Source of the DNA: Pachyseris speciosa
Taxonomy: Eukaryota; Cnidaria; Anthozoa; Scleractinia; Pachyseridae
Reading direction: 5' to 3'
NCBI GenBank assembly: GCA_016490735.1
Contig: JAEMWC010000074.1
Coordinates: 449,501-513,500, forward strand
DNA: 64,000 bases
Shown here one piece after another: positions 13,001-27,959 of this stretch. The position numbers and the translations under genes are program-made. Within the stretch, counting starts at the first letter, position 1. Every line of letters begins with the position of its first letter. The notes under the pieces are model-generated. The model did no database searches. It worked only from the letters and a program-made list of their open reading frames with translations, and was not told the DNA's origin.

Positions 13001-13815
13001 CTTAACAAACAGAGGCGTTCCTGGGAGATGTGGTGAGTCCATCGCCAAGCCTCCACCCAACCCAGATATGCAATGCTTAATAGATCAAACCACAGATAAC
13101 TTCTCTACGCGGTCTAGTTACCATGGATCTCGACCCCTTACTCACTTCTCATGATTTGTAAACTTCGAGAGTTAAGAGAGACGGCACCATTTACGATATT
13201 TCACAATTTACAGAATTCACCTTGTACACGTCATAATCTTTGTAAAGACCGCCAGGATATGATCCAAAATAGGTACTTTCGTCTCTCTTTAAAACTGTTA
13301 TTGCCTAAAAATGTCCAAAGCCCTTTTTTTGTATTATGTAGAAGCCAGAACGACTTCGTCGGCTAAAAGCTGCTCCTCAGATAAAGTTTAAGGCTGACGA
13401 AAACGACAAGTCTGGTTAGCTCTCGACTCGCTCCGTCCTTGATCTCCGCCATCATGTGTCAACTACAATGAATGACTGCTGACAAAAAATAAACAACTCT
13501 CACAAAATGTAGCAGGCAAAGAGTTGTGGAAAATGCGAACGAATGTATACGCTGTTTCTCGTTAAAACGATTGATTTTAATTATACAGAGAATATATTTG
13601 CTATATTGCATTGTATTTTCATGCGTGTTTGAGAAGCCATATAAAAGACTCATGGTTCGTGTTTCATCAGGGGTTCCAAACACCTTGAAACAAAAGCACT
13701 CCGCGTCATAACCTACTGGAAGAGATCTCAAAAGCCTTTTGAACGAACGCTTTGACTCAAACAAGCCTTCTTGGTTTAATTGTTTCGCAATGATATCTTG
13801 GGCAAAAATGTTTGC
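10031..13815. other. Intergenic DNA without recognisable genes
   Basis: No open frame here is long enough or similar enough to anything known to support. A weak tandem duplication (cttataaacca ... actaaaagycgt ... aactaactc) occurs at about 11145-11200 and 11217-11270. The rest is unique-looking AT-rich sequence. Confidence 0.6.
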
Positions 13816-13977
13816 ATTCGCCACTTCCACATCTCCCATAACACACTTTGTTTTCCACCCAAAATTTTGCGTAAGCATTGTTTACAATTTCTCTCGAGAC
13901 GATTGTACGGCCCAAGACTATGCAAAATTTTGGGGGGCAGACAAAGTGTATAATGGGAGATGTGGAAGTGGCGAATG
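13816..13977. repeat. Inverted repeat / hairpin element
   Basis: Arms of about 55 bp, 13816-13872 and 13920-13977, share ttcgccacttccacatctcc and its complement. They remain alignable through a gcaaaattttgg core and surround a ~47-bp loop. This resembles a small foldback MITE. Confidence 0.8.
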
Positions 13978-14504
13978 GGTAGACCCTTTTTTCGCTCAAG
14001 TCCACCTCGGAAAGTTAGGGGTGTTATAAGGTCAATGAAGTATTTTTTGCGGAACTGTTAACGCATCGCCGACGAGTACATAGTTTGTGAACATTAGACT
14101 GGTTCTTCAATGTTTCGCAACGAAATGCTGTCGTCACCGTTACATTTGTAAGTGGCAAGAAAACATGACCTTGCAGCAACGTTTTGATTTAGAGTACATC
14201 GCTACACGTTAGGGTGCGTCAGATGAAAGAGATCAAATGAAATTAGCCTTCTTTCTTAGAGGGAAGCATGAAAGAAAGCAGTGTGTTATTTTTTTATGTC
14301 TTTTCAAATGAAAATTTATCCTGTAGCTAATTGTAAGTGTGGCGAGCCTACTGTAGATTAGCCTTAGCTACCTGCGGGGCAGCCAATTTTCTTTCTTCTT
14401 TTTCTGTACAAATTTTGGAAATAAAGCTGTTTCGTTTGTTTGTTTGTACCTCCCGTAACCGACCACTTTTCCAAAATACCAAAAAATGTCCATTCAAGTC
14501 ACCG

Positions 14505-14705
14505 TAACGGGCCCTTTGCAGCTGGTCAGTCACGTGGTATAACGCCATTCTGAGACGCAAGCGACGCACTGGGACTAGACAAACAAAGGAAATTACCACT
14601 TTAAATGACGTAATCTCTTTGTTTGTCTTGTCCCAGTGCGTTGCTTGTGTCCCAGCCTGGCGTTTTTGTACCCCGTGACTGACCTGCTCTAAAGGGCCCT
14701 TCTGG
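14505..14705. repeat. Inverted repeat / foldback MITE with ~95-bp arms
   Basis: Arm 14505-14597 pairs with 14608-14705. The best blocks are gcactgggac with agacaaacaaag, the ggtcagtcacg block, and the outer agggccc block. The loop is about 10 bp. Such long arms with a tiny loop are typical of foldback elements and yield stable hairpin RNA if transcribed. Confidence 0.8.
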
Positions 14706-15123
14706 TGGCCCTTCCAGTAGTTTGTCTCCGATTAGGAGTTTTTTTTTACAGGATCTACAATATTTTGGGACGGATGACACACCCTCTTGAATTACACAAG
14801 AAACAAGAGTCAAGAAACATACATTTTGAAGTACGTACGCGGGTTTTGTTATTTAAACTATGATTTCTTTCATATTTTTAGGTTTTAGAAACAATTGTTT
14901 TTCCCCATACAAATCCTTATATTTTGCAGTAGAGTATGGGGTACCTGCGACTTGACTGCAAATTTCGGTGAGCACAACCCCGAACAGAAAGCATTTCCTC
15001 CTCTTCGATGGCTCAAAGAGATTCTTCGCTGATAGATGGATCTGCTTGCCCGGGTTGATTCCAAATTTCAAACAAGCCTTTCAAATGCCGTTGATAAACC
15101 AAATTTTCGTGTCTCACTCCCCT

Positions 15124-15156
<33 letters not shown>

Positions 15157-15529
15157 AATTTGAAGCAACCAGTTGTAATCTTCAAACTGATCCAACTTGC
15201 AGCTGTCGGAACACAGTCCAAACTTGTAGAGTTTTTGTAACCAAAAGTATGGTTGTAAACAGTTTCGACAACAGGAATGTGAAAACACAGGGAAATAAAC
15301 AGACGAGGGTTCTGAGTATGTGAGCTCGTGCTTGCTGTCAGTTTGTTTTTCTTGTCCACACTATCAGGGGCCGCCTAACATGTTATCCAAACTATAAAGC
15401 ATTTAAGGAAAGAGACTCAGTACAGTTGATTACTGCAGTAAACAAATGGGACATGTTATGCATGAAACTAAACACACAGAAACCTCCTCTGTTGTTCACA
15501 TAAAGTGGTTTTATTTTCCTTTTAACCAG
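14706..15529. other. No supported feature
   Basis: Only short unconvincing open frames. It directly precedes the Flattop-like fragment. I searched it for a preceding Flattop exon and did not recognise one. Confidence 0.5.
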
Positions 15530-15877
15530 AGGTCATCCATTCTAGAAGGATTTACGCAGCCAATTAGCAATGACCGAGGCCGTATTCTGCCTGGAATACC
15601 ACGCTCCTCAAAGAGTCCTTGGGGAGACTTTATTGGAACATGGGACATGAAAAAGCCTCCTCTGAGAACAAAAACAATGAAGACAGCTGCCAACTGTAGA
15701 AAACTCTGCTCTCTTGCCTGCAGGAAAAGATCGAATTCCATCCCTCAAGCAAGAGGCTGTCACAGGAAAACCTACAAGCCCAACACCGCAACAAGAAAAT
15801 CTAAGAACCCCAAGCCCGAGAGATGGAGCGAGTCCTCGGCCTTAGAGCCAGGAAAAGAAGTCACCTGGCTCCACTAA
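15530..15877 (+). CDS. CFAP126: Flattop (CFAP126)-like coding fragment
   Basis: Flattop is a basal-body and ciliary microtubule protein of multiciliated and sensory cells. The frame entering after an acceptor-like AG at 15528-15529 (phase 0) encodes EGFTQPISNDRGRILPGIPR followed by SSKSPWGDFIGTWDM. This matches the signature region of animal Flattop proteins (EGYTQ, NDRG, LLP.VPRS, PWG.F.GTW). The N-terminal part is missing and should be in an upstream exon. After about 15681 a +1 frame reads a Pro/Ser/Thr-rich tail that looks more Flattop-like and stops at TAG 15843-15845, whereas the original frame runs to TAA at 15875-15877 with a Cys/Lys-rich sequence. A single-base indel is likely, either real (pseudogene) or an assembly error. 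An A-rich tract follows at about 15937. Confidence 0.6.
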   Translation, partial: RSSILEGFTQPISNDRGRILPGIPRSSKSPWGDFIGTWDMKKPPLRTKTMKTAANCRKLCSLACRKRSNSIPQARGCHRKTYKPNTATRKSKNPKPERWSESSALEPGKEVTWLH

Positions 15878-18278
15878 ACCACAAATAGCCGAGGTCCCTG
15901 CAACTCCAGCTAAAAGCTCGACCCAGGAAAACGCTGAAAAAAAAAAAACAAGTTGTATTGTGCGATCCTTCTTAAATATGCAAACCACTGTAATACGTTA
16001 AGTATCAAGTCCTTGGAATAAGACGCGAGGAATACAAGTGGACTGTGTCAAAAGTGTGTTGGGTGTTCATAGAATTAAGGTTGGGAAAATTTTCATAAGG
16101 CTACAGAGAATGGGCGGCCATCAATGTTTTCCACCATTCACTTCCATTTGGTTTTTACCGAACAGTTTTTGCGTTTTTTCCTTTCACGAGCTAAGGAAAC
16201 TGTTTGTAGTATTTCCGCTCCTATCCGCAACTGCTGTCAGGGATATTTATCTTTTCTCAGCTTGGTAACTCAGGTTTTGCTTATGATCCACCGTACATTA
16301 GCTTAAGGGGCCTCTATTTCCGTTGCGAGGTACACGTATGCTATGTGTGCAACCAAAAATTGTAAACATCTGTAGTTTCAGAAGTTTTGTATATTTTCTT
16401 GCCGGGTGGAAACGGGACAGAAAACATGATTAGTCCACTCAAATAACTCCTAATTTGGACCTGTAGAGGCACACATTGAACGATCTCGAAACAAAAATAT
16501 CGCGAATCGACCAGAAATCATCCGATGCGTAAGTTGATGGATTAAAGGTTGAGTACTATCACGGACCTACCCTAACTGTTAACACGCTCGCGGGTTTATG
16601 AAATGATAAAAATAATACGAGACAAGTTGCAAAAGTTCAATATTGCCGAATAAAACAAATATTCCCGCTGAACGCAAAACATCAAATGTGAAACTATTTT
16701 CAACACACTTTTTGATGTTCGCTAATCTTATACGTAATAAACTGGTGGTATTGTATCCCGTGCCATTTGTGCGTGCTTGTAGTTTGTGCCGCATGTACAG
16801 GACTGTACAGATCCGACACGAATTTGGCAAAAAAATTTATATGAAACTTGCTGGGAGATCGCAATGAAATATGCGAAATATAAGTCAGGGATGAGTTTGA
16901 ACAAAATTCTCCCACTTGAAATGATGATGCCATCTAATGAATCAGAGGAATGAAAAACTGTCCTCAAAACTGTGAGGACTTTCTCACCATCCATATTCGC
17001 CCACCGCACAACGCCGTTATTATATCTCCCCTCACACCACCCCCATCCCACCCCACAACGCCGTTATCATATCCCACTTTCTCACCGTCCTTACCCGCCC
17101 ACCATATTACCCCCATCTTCTCCCCTTACATCACCCCTATCCCACCCCACAACCTTATGCTAACCTGACTAAGACGTCTATACCATCCCTCACCGCTGCC
17201 ATATCCGCTGGGGAGAATATGTTTCCCGTTTCTATCCTCAATTTGACCATTGACACAATACGATTCACCCTAAGCTAGGGATTTGACCTCAGTGATTTGG
17301 TCCCAAGGAAGTAATTTCCCGCTTACTCAGACTAGGCTCGATTTCCGCCGCTCACTCGGGTCTGCGGTTTCCTCCCAAACCTCTTTCTATTGGCTTCGTT
17401 GGTAGGTGCATTTGTTGCTATGGATTTGTACTTTAGAAAAATTTCTCCCTTATTAGTTTTGACAACGTCGTCTGTTATGATTATTGCATGGAATCACGAA
17501 CACAATCGGTAATTTATGGAAAGAATATTTCAAGCTCTAAGAGAAAAGTGAGTTTCAACTTACCGTGTAGCAGACAGGAATGTTACTGATCTCCTCATGA
17601 ATTAAACACTGTCAGTCTGTTGAAAGGTCCCCGCTTGAGCTATACTCGCGCGTCATATTGACCCATATTCGGGTAAAATGAATAATATTGAGCAAGAGTG
17701 GCCAAGGGTCTTCGATGCCAAGTAGGATCACGGATGTGAAATTCCTGATAACAACACGAAACATTCTACGAACGTTTAATGTGTTTCCACTGATAGATTT
17801 TTCGGTAACACCAAGTGACTTTTCCCATAAAAATGGGAACTTTCTCCCGTAGGAACACCCGGTCAGGACACCCACGGCAACAGTGTTACCGACGGGAGCG
17901 TTTCCGTTTGATATACAACCATTCTTTTTTCAGGGGTACTGAGAAAAAGCTGTACTCATGGTGCACGAGATAGCTTTGTACCTATTTGCGGCGTGCATAT
18001 AATTAGGAAACGATCACGGGGTCCGTATTTTTATCTGATCAAGGTCGAGACAACCGACGTCGACCTATCAAACTGTTTCTGCACTCTGCAGACCTTAACG
18101 ATCGATGCGTTCGACAAAGGAATTCGGTAAAAGTAGTTTATTTTCAAGCTATTTGTTTTCTAAGTTCGGGAATTTTCGTCGGCTCGTTCCCAGGGCAGTT
18201 AGCAATCCATAACAGGCTTTTATTTTTTCTTTGACTTCTCTCCCTATCACCACGCGCTCCGCGGTCAGCTGCGTGTCT
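15878..18278. other. Intergenic DNA; pyrimidine-rich patch
   Basis: Nothing coding is supported. A C/T-rich stretch with imperfect internal duplication (ccgcacaacgccgttat, then ccccacaacgccgttatcat) lies at about 16980-17160. Confidence 0.55.
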
Positions 18279-18287
18279 CGCGCTTCC
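18279..18287. repeat. Left 9-bp target site duplication of the giant element
   Basis: cgcgcttcc directly abuts the left inverted end at 18288. The identical 9-mer is at 42492-42500, directly outside the right inverted end. Nine bp is the usual duplication length for Mutator-like transposons. Confidence 0.75.
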
Positions 18288-18324
18288 GTAGATACGTAGT
18301 GTAAGTATAATTTAGTGGTTTACC
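18288..18324 (+). repeat. Left terminal inverted repeat of the giant element
   Basis: Begins gtagatacgtagtgtaag and ends agtggtttacc. It matches the reverse complement of 42454-42490 at roughly 30 of 37 positions by eye. Confidence 0.75.
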
Positions 18325-18346
18325 ATGCTCTAATACGGTGTACCAC

Positions 18347-21300
18347 AAAAGTACATAGGCATACACTGGCATATATGGCCATACACGGGCATACATGGCC
18401 ATACACTGGGGTACATAGGCATACACAAGCATATATGGGTATCCACAGGCGTATATGGCCATACATTGGTGTACATGGGCATAAACAGGTGTACACGGGC
18501 ATACACAAGAATACATGGGCATACACAGGTCTACACGAGCATACACAAGTATACATGGACATACACGGGTATACATGGCCATACATGGGTATACATGGCC
18601 ATACACGGGCGTACAGGGCTATACACGGGCATACATGGCCATACACTGGTCTACATGGGCATACACAGGCATACACGGGCATACACAAGTATACATAGAC
18701 ATACACTGGTGTACATGGGCATACACAGGCGTACACAGGCATACACAAGTATACATAGACATACACGGGTATACATGGCCATACACGGGCGTACACGGCT
18801 ATACACGGGCATACACGGCTATACACGGGCATACATGGCCATACACTGGTGTACATGGGCATACACAGGTGTACACGGGCATACCCAAGTATACATGGAC
18901 ATACACGGGTATACATGGCCATACACGGGCATACATGGCTATACACGGGCATACATGGCCATACACTGGTGTACATGGGCATACACAGGTGTACACTGGC
19001 ATACACAAGTATACATGGACATACACGGGTATCATGGCCATACACGGGCATGCATGGCCATACACGGGCGTACACGGCTATACACGGGCATACACGGCTA
19101 TACACGGGCATACACGGCTATACACGGGCATACACGGCTATACACGGGCATACATGGCCATACACTGGTGTACATGGGCATAAACAGGTGTACACGGGCA
19201 TACACAAGTATACATGGCCATACACGGGTATACATGGCCATACACGGGCATACATGGCCATACACGGGCGTACACGGCTATACACGGGCATACACGGCTA
19301 TACACGGGCATACATGCCCATACACTGGTGTACATGGGCATACACAGGTGTACATGGGCATACACAAGTATACATGGACATACACGGGTATACATGGCCA
19401 TACTTGGGTATACATGGCCATACTTGGGTATAGATGGCCATACACGGGTATACATGGCCATACACGGGTATACATGGCCATACACGGGCGTACAGGGATA
19501 TACACGGGCATACATGGCCATACACTGGACTACATGGGCATACACAGGCATACACGGGCATACACAAGTATACACAGACATACACTGGTGTACATGGGCA
19601 TACACAGGCGTACACAGGCATACACAAGTATACATAGACATACACGGGTATACATGGCCATACACGGACATACACGGCTATACACGGGCATACATGGCCA
19701 TACACTGGTGTACATGGGCATACACAGGTGTACACGGGCATACACAAGTATACATGGACATACACGGGTATACATGGCCATACACGGGCATACATGGCCA
19801 TACACGGGCGTACACGGCTATACACGGGCATATATGGCCATACACTGGTGTATATAGGCATACACAGGTGTACACGGGCATACACAAGTATACATGGACA
19901 TACACGGGTATACATGGCCATAGACGGGCATACATGGCCATACACGGGCATACACGGCTATACACGGGCATACACGGCTATACACGGGCATACATGGCCA
20001 TACACTGGTGTACATGGGCATACACAGGTGTACACGGGCATACACAAGTATACATGTACATACACGGGTATACATGGCCATACACGGGCATACATGGCTA
20101 TAAACGGGCATACATGGCCATACACTGGTGTACATGGGCATACACAGGTGTACACTGGCATAAACAAGTATACATGGACATACACGGGTATACATGGCCA
20201 TACACGGGCATGCATGGCCATACACGGGCGTACACGGCTATACACGGGCATACACGGCTATACACGGGCATACACGGCTATACACGGGCATACATGGCCA
20301 TACACTGGTGTACATGGGCATAAACAGGTGTACACGGGCATACACAAGTATACATGGACATACACGGGTATACATGGCCATACACGGGCATACATGGCCA
20401 TACACGGGCGTACACGGCTATACACGGGCATACACGGCTATACACGGGCATACATGCCCATACACTGGTGTACATGGGCATACACAGGTGTACATGGGCA
20501 TACACAAGTATACATGGACATACACGGGTATACATGGCCATACACGGGTATACATAGCCATACACGGGCGTACACGGCTATAAACAGGCATACATGGCCA
20601 TACACTGGTGTACATGGGCATACACAGGTGTACATGGGCATACACAAGTATACATGGACATACACGGGTATACATGGCCATACACGGGTATACATGGCCA
20701 TACACGGGCATACATGGCCATACACGGGCGTACAAGGCTATACACTGGCATACATGGCCATACACTGGTGTACATGGGCATACACAGGCATACACGGGCA
20801 TACACAAGTATACATACACATACACTGTTGTACATGGGCATACACAGGCGTAGACGAGTATACACAAGTATACATAGACATAAACGGGTATACATGGCCA
20901 TACACGGGCATACATGGCCATACACGGGCGTACACGGCTATACACGGGCATACATGGCTATACACGGGCTTACATGGCCATACACTGGTGTACATGGAAA
21001 TACACAGGTGTACACGGGCATACACAAGTATACATGGACATACACGGGTATACATGGCCATACACGGGCATACATGGCCATACACGGGCGTACACGGCTA
21101 TACACGGCATACACGGCTATACACGGGCATACACGGCTATACACGGGCATACATGGCCAGACACTGGTGTACATGGGCATACACAGGTGTACACGGGCAT
21201 ACACAAGTATACATGGACATACACGGGTATACATGGCCATACACGGGCATACATGGCCATACACGGGCGTACACGGCTATACACGGGATACACGGCTCTA

Positions 21301-24300
21301 CACGGGCATACACGGCTATACACGGGCATACATGGCCATACACTGGTGTACATGGGCATAAACAGGTGTACACGGGCATACACAAATATACATGGACATA
21401 CACGGGTAGACATGGCCATACACGGGCATACATGGCCATACACGGGCGTACACGGCTATACACGGGCATACACGGCTATACACGGGCATACATGCCCATA
21501 CACTGGTGTACATGGGCATACACAGGTGTACACGGGCATACACAAGTATACATGGACATACACGGGTATACATGGCCATACACGGGCATACATGGCCATA
21601 CACGGGCGTACACGGCTATACACAGGCATACATGGCCATACACTGGAGTATATGGGGATACACAGGAGTACACGGGCATACACAAGTATACATGGACATA
21701 CACGGGTATACATGGCCATACACGGGTATACATGGCCATACACGGGCGTACACGGCTATACACGGGCATACATGGCCATACACTGGTCTACATGGGAATA
21801 CACAGGCATACACGGGCATACACAAGTATACATAGAGATACAGTTGTGTACATGGGCATAGACAGGCGTACACAGGCAGACACAAGTATACATAGACATA
21901 CACGGGTATACATGGCCATACACTGGCATACATGGCCATACACGGGCGTACACGGCTATACACGGGCATACACGGCTATACACGGGTATACATGGCCATA
22001 CACTGGTGTACATGGGCATACACAGGTGTACACGGGCATACACAAGTATACATGTACATACACGGGTATACATGGCCATACACGGGCATACATGGCTATA
22101 CACGGGCATACATGGCCATACACTGGTGTACATGGGCATACACAGGTGTACACTGGCATACACAAGTATACATGGACATACACGGGTATACATGGCGATA
22201 CACGGGCATGCATGGCCATACATGGGCGTACACGGCTATACACGGGCATACACGGCTATACACGGGCATACACGGCTATACACGGGTATACATGGCCATA
22301 CACTGGTGTACATGGGCATACACAGGTGTACACGGGCATACACAAGTATACATGTACATACACGGGTATACATGGCCATACACGGGCATACATGGCTATA
22401 CACGGGCATACATGGCCATACACTGGTGTACATGGGCATACACAGGTGTACACTGGCATACACAAGTATACATGGACATACACGGGTATACATGGCCATA
22501 CACGGGCATACATGGCCATACACGGGCGTACACGGCTATACACGGGCATACACGGCTATACACGGGTATATATGCCCATACACTGGTGTACATGGGCATA
22601 CACAGGTGTACATGGGCATACACAAGTATACATGGACATACACGGGTATACATGGCCATACACGGGCATACATGGTCATACACGGGCGTACACGGCTATA
22701 AACAGGCATACATGGCCATACACTGGTGTACATGGGCATACACAGGTGTACATGGGCATACACAAGTTTACATGGACATACACGGGTATACATGGCCATA
22801 CACGGGTATACATGGCCATACACGGGCATACATGGCCATACACGGGCGTACAAGGCTATACACTGGCATACATGGCCATACACTGGTGTACATGGGCATA
22901 CACAGGCATACACGGGCATAAACAAGTATACATACACATACACTGGTGTACATGGGCATACACAGGCGTAGACGAGCATACACAAGTATACATAGACATA
23001 AACGGGTATACATGGCCATACACGGGCGTACACGGCTATACACGGGCATACATGGCTATACACGGGCTTACATGGCCATACACTGGTGTACATGGAAATA
23101 CACAGGTGTACACGGGCATACACAAGTATACATGGACATACACGGGTATACATGGCCATACACGGGCATACATGGCCATACACGGGCGTACACGGCTATA
23201 CACGGCATACACGGCTATACACGGGCATACACGGCTATACACGGGCATACATGGCCATACACTGGTGTACATGGGCATACACAGGTGTACACGGGCATAC
23301 CCAAGTATACATGGACATACACGGGTATACATGGCCATACACGGGCATACATGGCCATTCACGGGCGTACACGGCTATACACGGGATACACGGCTCTACA
23401 CGGGCATACACTGCTATACACGGGCATTCATGGCCATACACTGGTGTACATGGGCATAAACAGGTGTACACGGGCATACACAAATATACATGGACATACA
23501 CGGGTAGACGTGGCCATACACGGGCATACATGGCCATACACGGGCGTACACGGCTATACACGGGCATACACGGCTATACACGGGCATACATGCCCATACA
23601 CTGGTGTACATGGGCATACACAGGTGTACACGGGCATACACAAGTATACATGGACATACACGGGTATACATGGCCATACACGGGCATACATGGCCATACA
23701 CGGGCGTACACGGCTATACACAGGCATACATGGCCATACACTGGAGTATATGGGGATACACAGGTGTACACGGGCATACACAAGTATACATGGACATACA
23801 CGGGTATACATGGCCATACACGGGTATACATGGCCATACACGGGCGTACACGGCTATACACGGGCATACATGGCCATACACTGGTCTACATGGGCATACA
23901 CAGGCATACACGGGCATACACAAGTATACATAGAGATACAGTTGTGTACATGGGCATAGACAGGCGTACACAGGCATACACAAGTATACATAGACATACA
24001 CGGGTATACATGGCCATACACTGGCATACATGGCCATACACGGGCGTACACGGCTATACACGGGCATACACGGCTATACACGGGTATACATGGTCATACA
24101 CTGGTGTACATGGGCATACACAGGTGTACACGGGCATACACAAGTATACATGTACATACACGGGTATACATGGCCATACACGGGCATACATGGCTATACA
24201 CGGGCATACATGGCCATACACTGGTGTACATGGGCATACACAGGTGTACACTGGCATACACAAGTATACATGGACATACACGGGTATACATGGCCATACA

Positions 24301-27300
24301 CGGGCATGCATGGCCATACATGGGCGTACACGGCTATACACGGGCATACACGGCTATACACGGGCATACACGGCTATACACGGGTATACATGGCCATACA
24401 CTGGTGTACATGGGCATACACAGGTGTACACGGGCATACACAAGTATACATGTACATACACGGGTATACATGGCCATACACGGGCATACATGGCTATACA
24501 CGGGCATACATGGCCATACACTGGTGTACATGGGCATACACAGGTGTACACTGGCATACACAAGTATACATGGACATACACGGGTATACATGGCCATACA
24601 AGGGCATACATGGCCATACACGGGCGTACACGGCTATACACGGGCATACACGGCTATACACGGGTATACATGCCCATACACTGGTGTACATGGGCATACA
24701 CAGGTGTACATGGGCATACACAAGTATACATGGACATACACGGGTATACATGGCCATACACGGGCATATATGGTCATACACGGGCGTAAACGGCTATAAA
24801 CAGGCATACATGGCCATACACTGGTGTACATGGGCATACACAGGTGTACATGGGCATACACAAGTTTACATGGACATACACGGGTATACATGGCCATACA
24901 CGGGTATACATGGCCATACACGGGCATACATGGCCATACACGGGCGTACAAGCTATACACTGGCATACATGGCCATACACTGGTGTACATGGGCATACAC
25001 AGGCATACACGGGCATAAACAAGTATACATACACATACACTGGTGTACATGGGCATACACAGGCGTAGACGAGCATACACAAGTATACATAGACATAAAC
25101 GGGTATACATGGCCATACACGGGCATACATGGCCATACACGGGCGTACACGGCTATACACGGGCATACATGGCTATACACGGGCTTACATGGCCATACAC
25201 TGGTGTACATGGAAATACACAGGTGTACACGGGCATACACAAGTATACATGGACATACACGGGTATACATGGCCATACACGGGCATACATGGCCATACAC
25301 GGGCGTACACGGCTATACACGGCATACACGGCTATACACGGGCATACACGGCTATACACGGGCATACATGGCCATACACTGGTGTACATGGGCATACACA
25401 GGTGTACACGGGCATACCCAAGTATACATGGACATACACGGGTATACATGGCCATACACGGGCATACATGGCCATTCACGGGCGTACACGGCTATACACG
25501 GGATACACGGCTCTACACGGGCATACACTGCTATACACGGGCATTCATGGCCATACACTGGTGTACATGGGCATAAACAGGTGTACACGGGCATACACAA
25601 ATATACATGGACATACACGGGTAGACATGGCCATACACGGGCATACATGGCCATACACGGGCGTACACGGCTATACACCGGCATACACGGCTATACACGG
25701 GCATACATGCGCAGACACTGGTGTACATGGGCATACACAGGTGTACACGGGCATACACAAGTATACATGGACACACACGGGTATACATGGGCATACACGG
25801 GCATACATGGCCATACACGGGCGTACACGGCTATACACAGGCATACATGGCCATACACTGGAGTATATGGGCATACACAGGTGTACACGGACATACACAA
25901 GTATACATGGACATACACGGGTATACATGGCCATACACGGGTATACATGGCCATACACGGGCGTACACGGCTATACACGGGCATACATGGCCATACACTG
26001 GTCTACATGGGCATACACAGGCATACACGGGCATACACAAGTATACATAGAGATACAGTTGTGTACATGGGCATAGACAGGCGTACACAGGCATACACAA
26101 GTATACATAGACATACACGGGTATACATGGCCATACACTGGGATACATGGCCATACACGGGCGTACACGGCTATACACGGGCATACACGGCTATACACGG
26201 GTATACATGGCCATACACTGGTGTACATGGGCATACACAGGTGTACACGGGCATACACAAGTATACATGGACATACACGGGTATACATGGCCATACACGG
26301 GCATACATGGCCATACACGGGCGTACACGGCTATACACGGGCATACACGGCTATACACGGGCATACATGGCCATATACTTGTGTACATGGGCATACACAG
26401 GTGTACACGGGCATACACAAGTATACATGGACATACACGGGTATACATGGCCATACACGGGCATACATGGCCATACACGGGCGTACACGCCTATACACGG
26501 GCATACATGGCCATACACTGGTGTACATGGGTATACACAGGTGTACACGGGCATACACAAGTATACATGGACATACACGCGTATACATGGCCATACACGG
26601 GCATACATGGCCATACACAAGTATACATGAACATACACGGGTATACATGGCCATACACGGGCATACACAGCTATACACGGGTATACATGACCATACACAA
26701 GTATACATGGACATACACGGGTATACATGGCCATACACTGGCGTGCATGGCCATACACGGGCATACATGGCCAAACACGGACGTACACGGCTATACACGG
26801 GCATACATGGCCATACACAAGTATACGCGGACATACACGGGTATACATGGCCATACACGGGTGTACATTGCTATACTCGGGCATACATGGCTATACACGG
26901 GCATACATGGCTATACATGGGCATACATGGCTATACACGGGCATACATGGCTATACACGGGCATACATGGCTATACACGGGCATACATGGCTATACACGG
27001 ACATACATTGCCATACACAAGTATACATGGACATACACGGGTATACATGGCTATACACGGGCGTACACGGGTATACACGGACATATACAAGTATACATGG
27101 ACATACACGGGTATGCAAGGCTTTACACGGGCGTACATGGGTATACACGGGCATACATAGCCATACACAAGTATACATGGACATACACGGGTATACATGG
27201 CCATACACGGGTGTACACGGGTATACACGGGCATACATGGCCGTACACAAGTGTACATGGACATACACGGGTATACATTGCCATACACTGGCGTGCATGG

Positions 27301-27959
27301 CCATACACGGGCATACACGGCCAAACACGGACGTACACGGCTATACACGGGCATACATGGCCATACACAAGTATACGCGGACATACACGGGTATACATGG
27401 CCATACACGGGTGTACATTGCTATACTCGGGCATACATGGCTATACACGGGCATACATGGCTATACACGGGCATACATGGCTATACACGGGCATACATGG
27501 CTATACACGGGCATACATGGCTATACACGGACATACATTGCCATACACAAGTATACATGGACATACACGGGTATACATGGCTATACACGGGCGTACACGG
27601 GTATACACGGACATATACAAGTATACATGGACATACACGGGTATGCAAGGCTTTACACGGGCGTACATGGGTATACACGGGCATACATAGCCATACACAA
27701 GTATACATGGACATACACGGGTATACATGGCCATACACGGGTGTACACGGGTATACACGGGCATACATGGCCGTACACAAGTGTACATGGACATACACGG
27801 ATATACATGGCCATACACGGGCGTACACGGGTATACACGGGCATACATAGCCATACACAAGTATACATGGACATACACGGGTATACATGGCCATACACGG
27901 GCGTACATGGGCATACATGGCCACACACAAGTGTACATGGCCATACACGGGCGTACACA
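18347..27959 (+). repeat. Minisatellite array, 10-bp unit (left arm)
   Basis: About 9.6 kb of decamers that alternate as 20-mers, such as tacatggccatacacgggca. The main decamer forms are tacacgggca, tacatggcca, tacacaagta, tacactggtg and tacacggcta. A higher-order repeat of about 2.1 kb is visible: the rare motif tagacgag is at 20851, 22969 and 25066, and cagttgtgta at 21841, 23939 and 26056. The inner end (about 26600-27960) has a different 540-550 bp period (ctatactcgg at 26871 and 27421; ggctttacac at 27119 and 27659). Stop codons are rare in all six frames, so long spurious open frames of His/Tyr/Thr-rich or Cys/Val/Tyr-rich repeats occur (longest 19728-23459). These are not supported as genes. 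Confidence 0.95.

Noticed and set aside
15694..15722. Mini-intron reconciling the two Flattop frames (gtagaa ... ttgcctgcag)
   Set aside because: About 29 bp is too short for an animal intron; an indel is simpler.
19728..23459. 1243-codon open frame and dozens of overlapping frames in the decamer arrays
   Set aside because: They follow from a low-stop-content tandem unit, occur on both strands and in multiple frames, and have no domain, codon bias or start context that would single one out.
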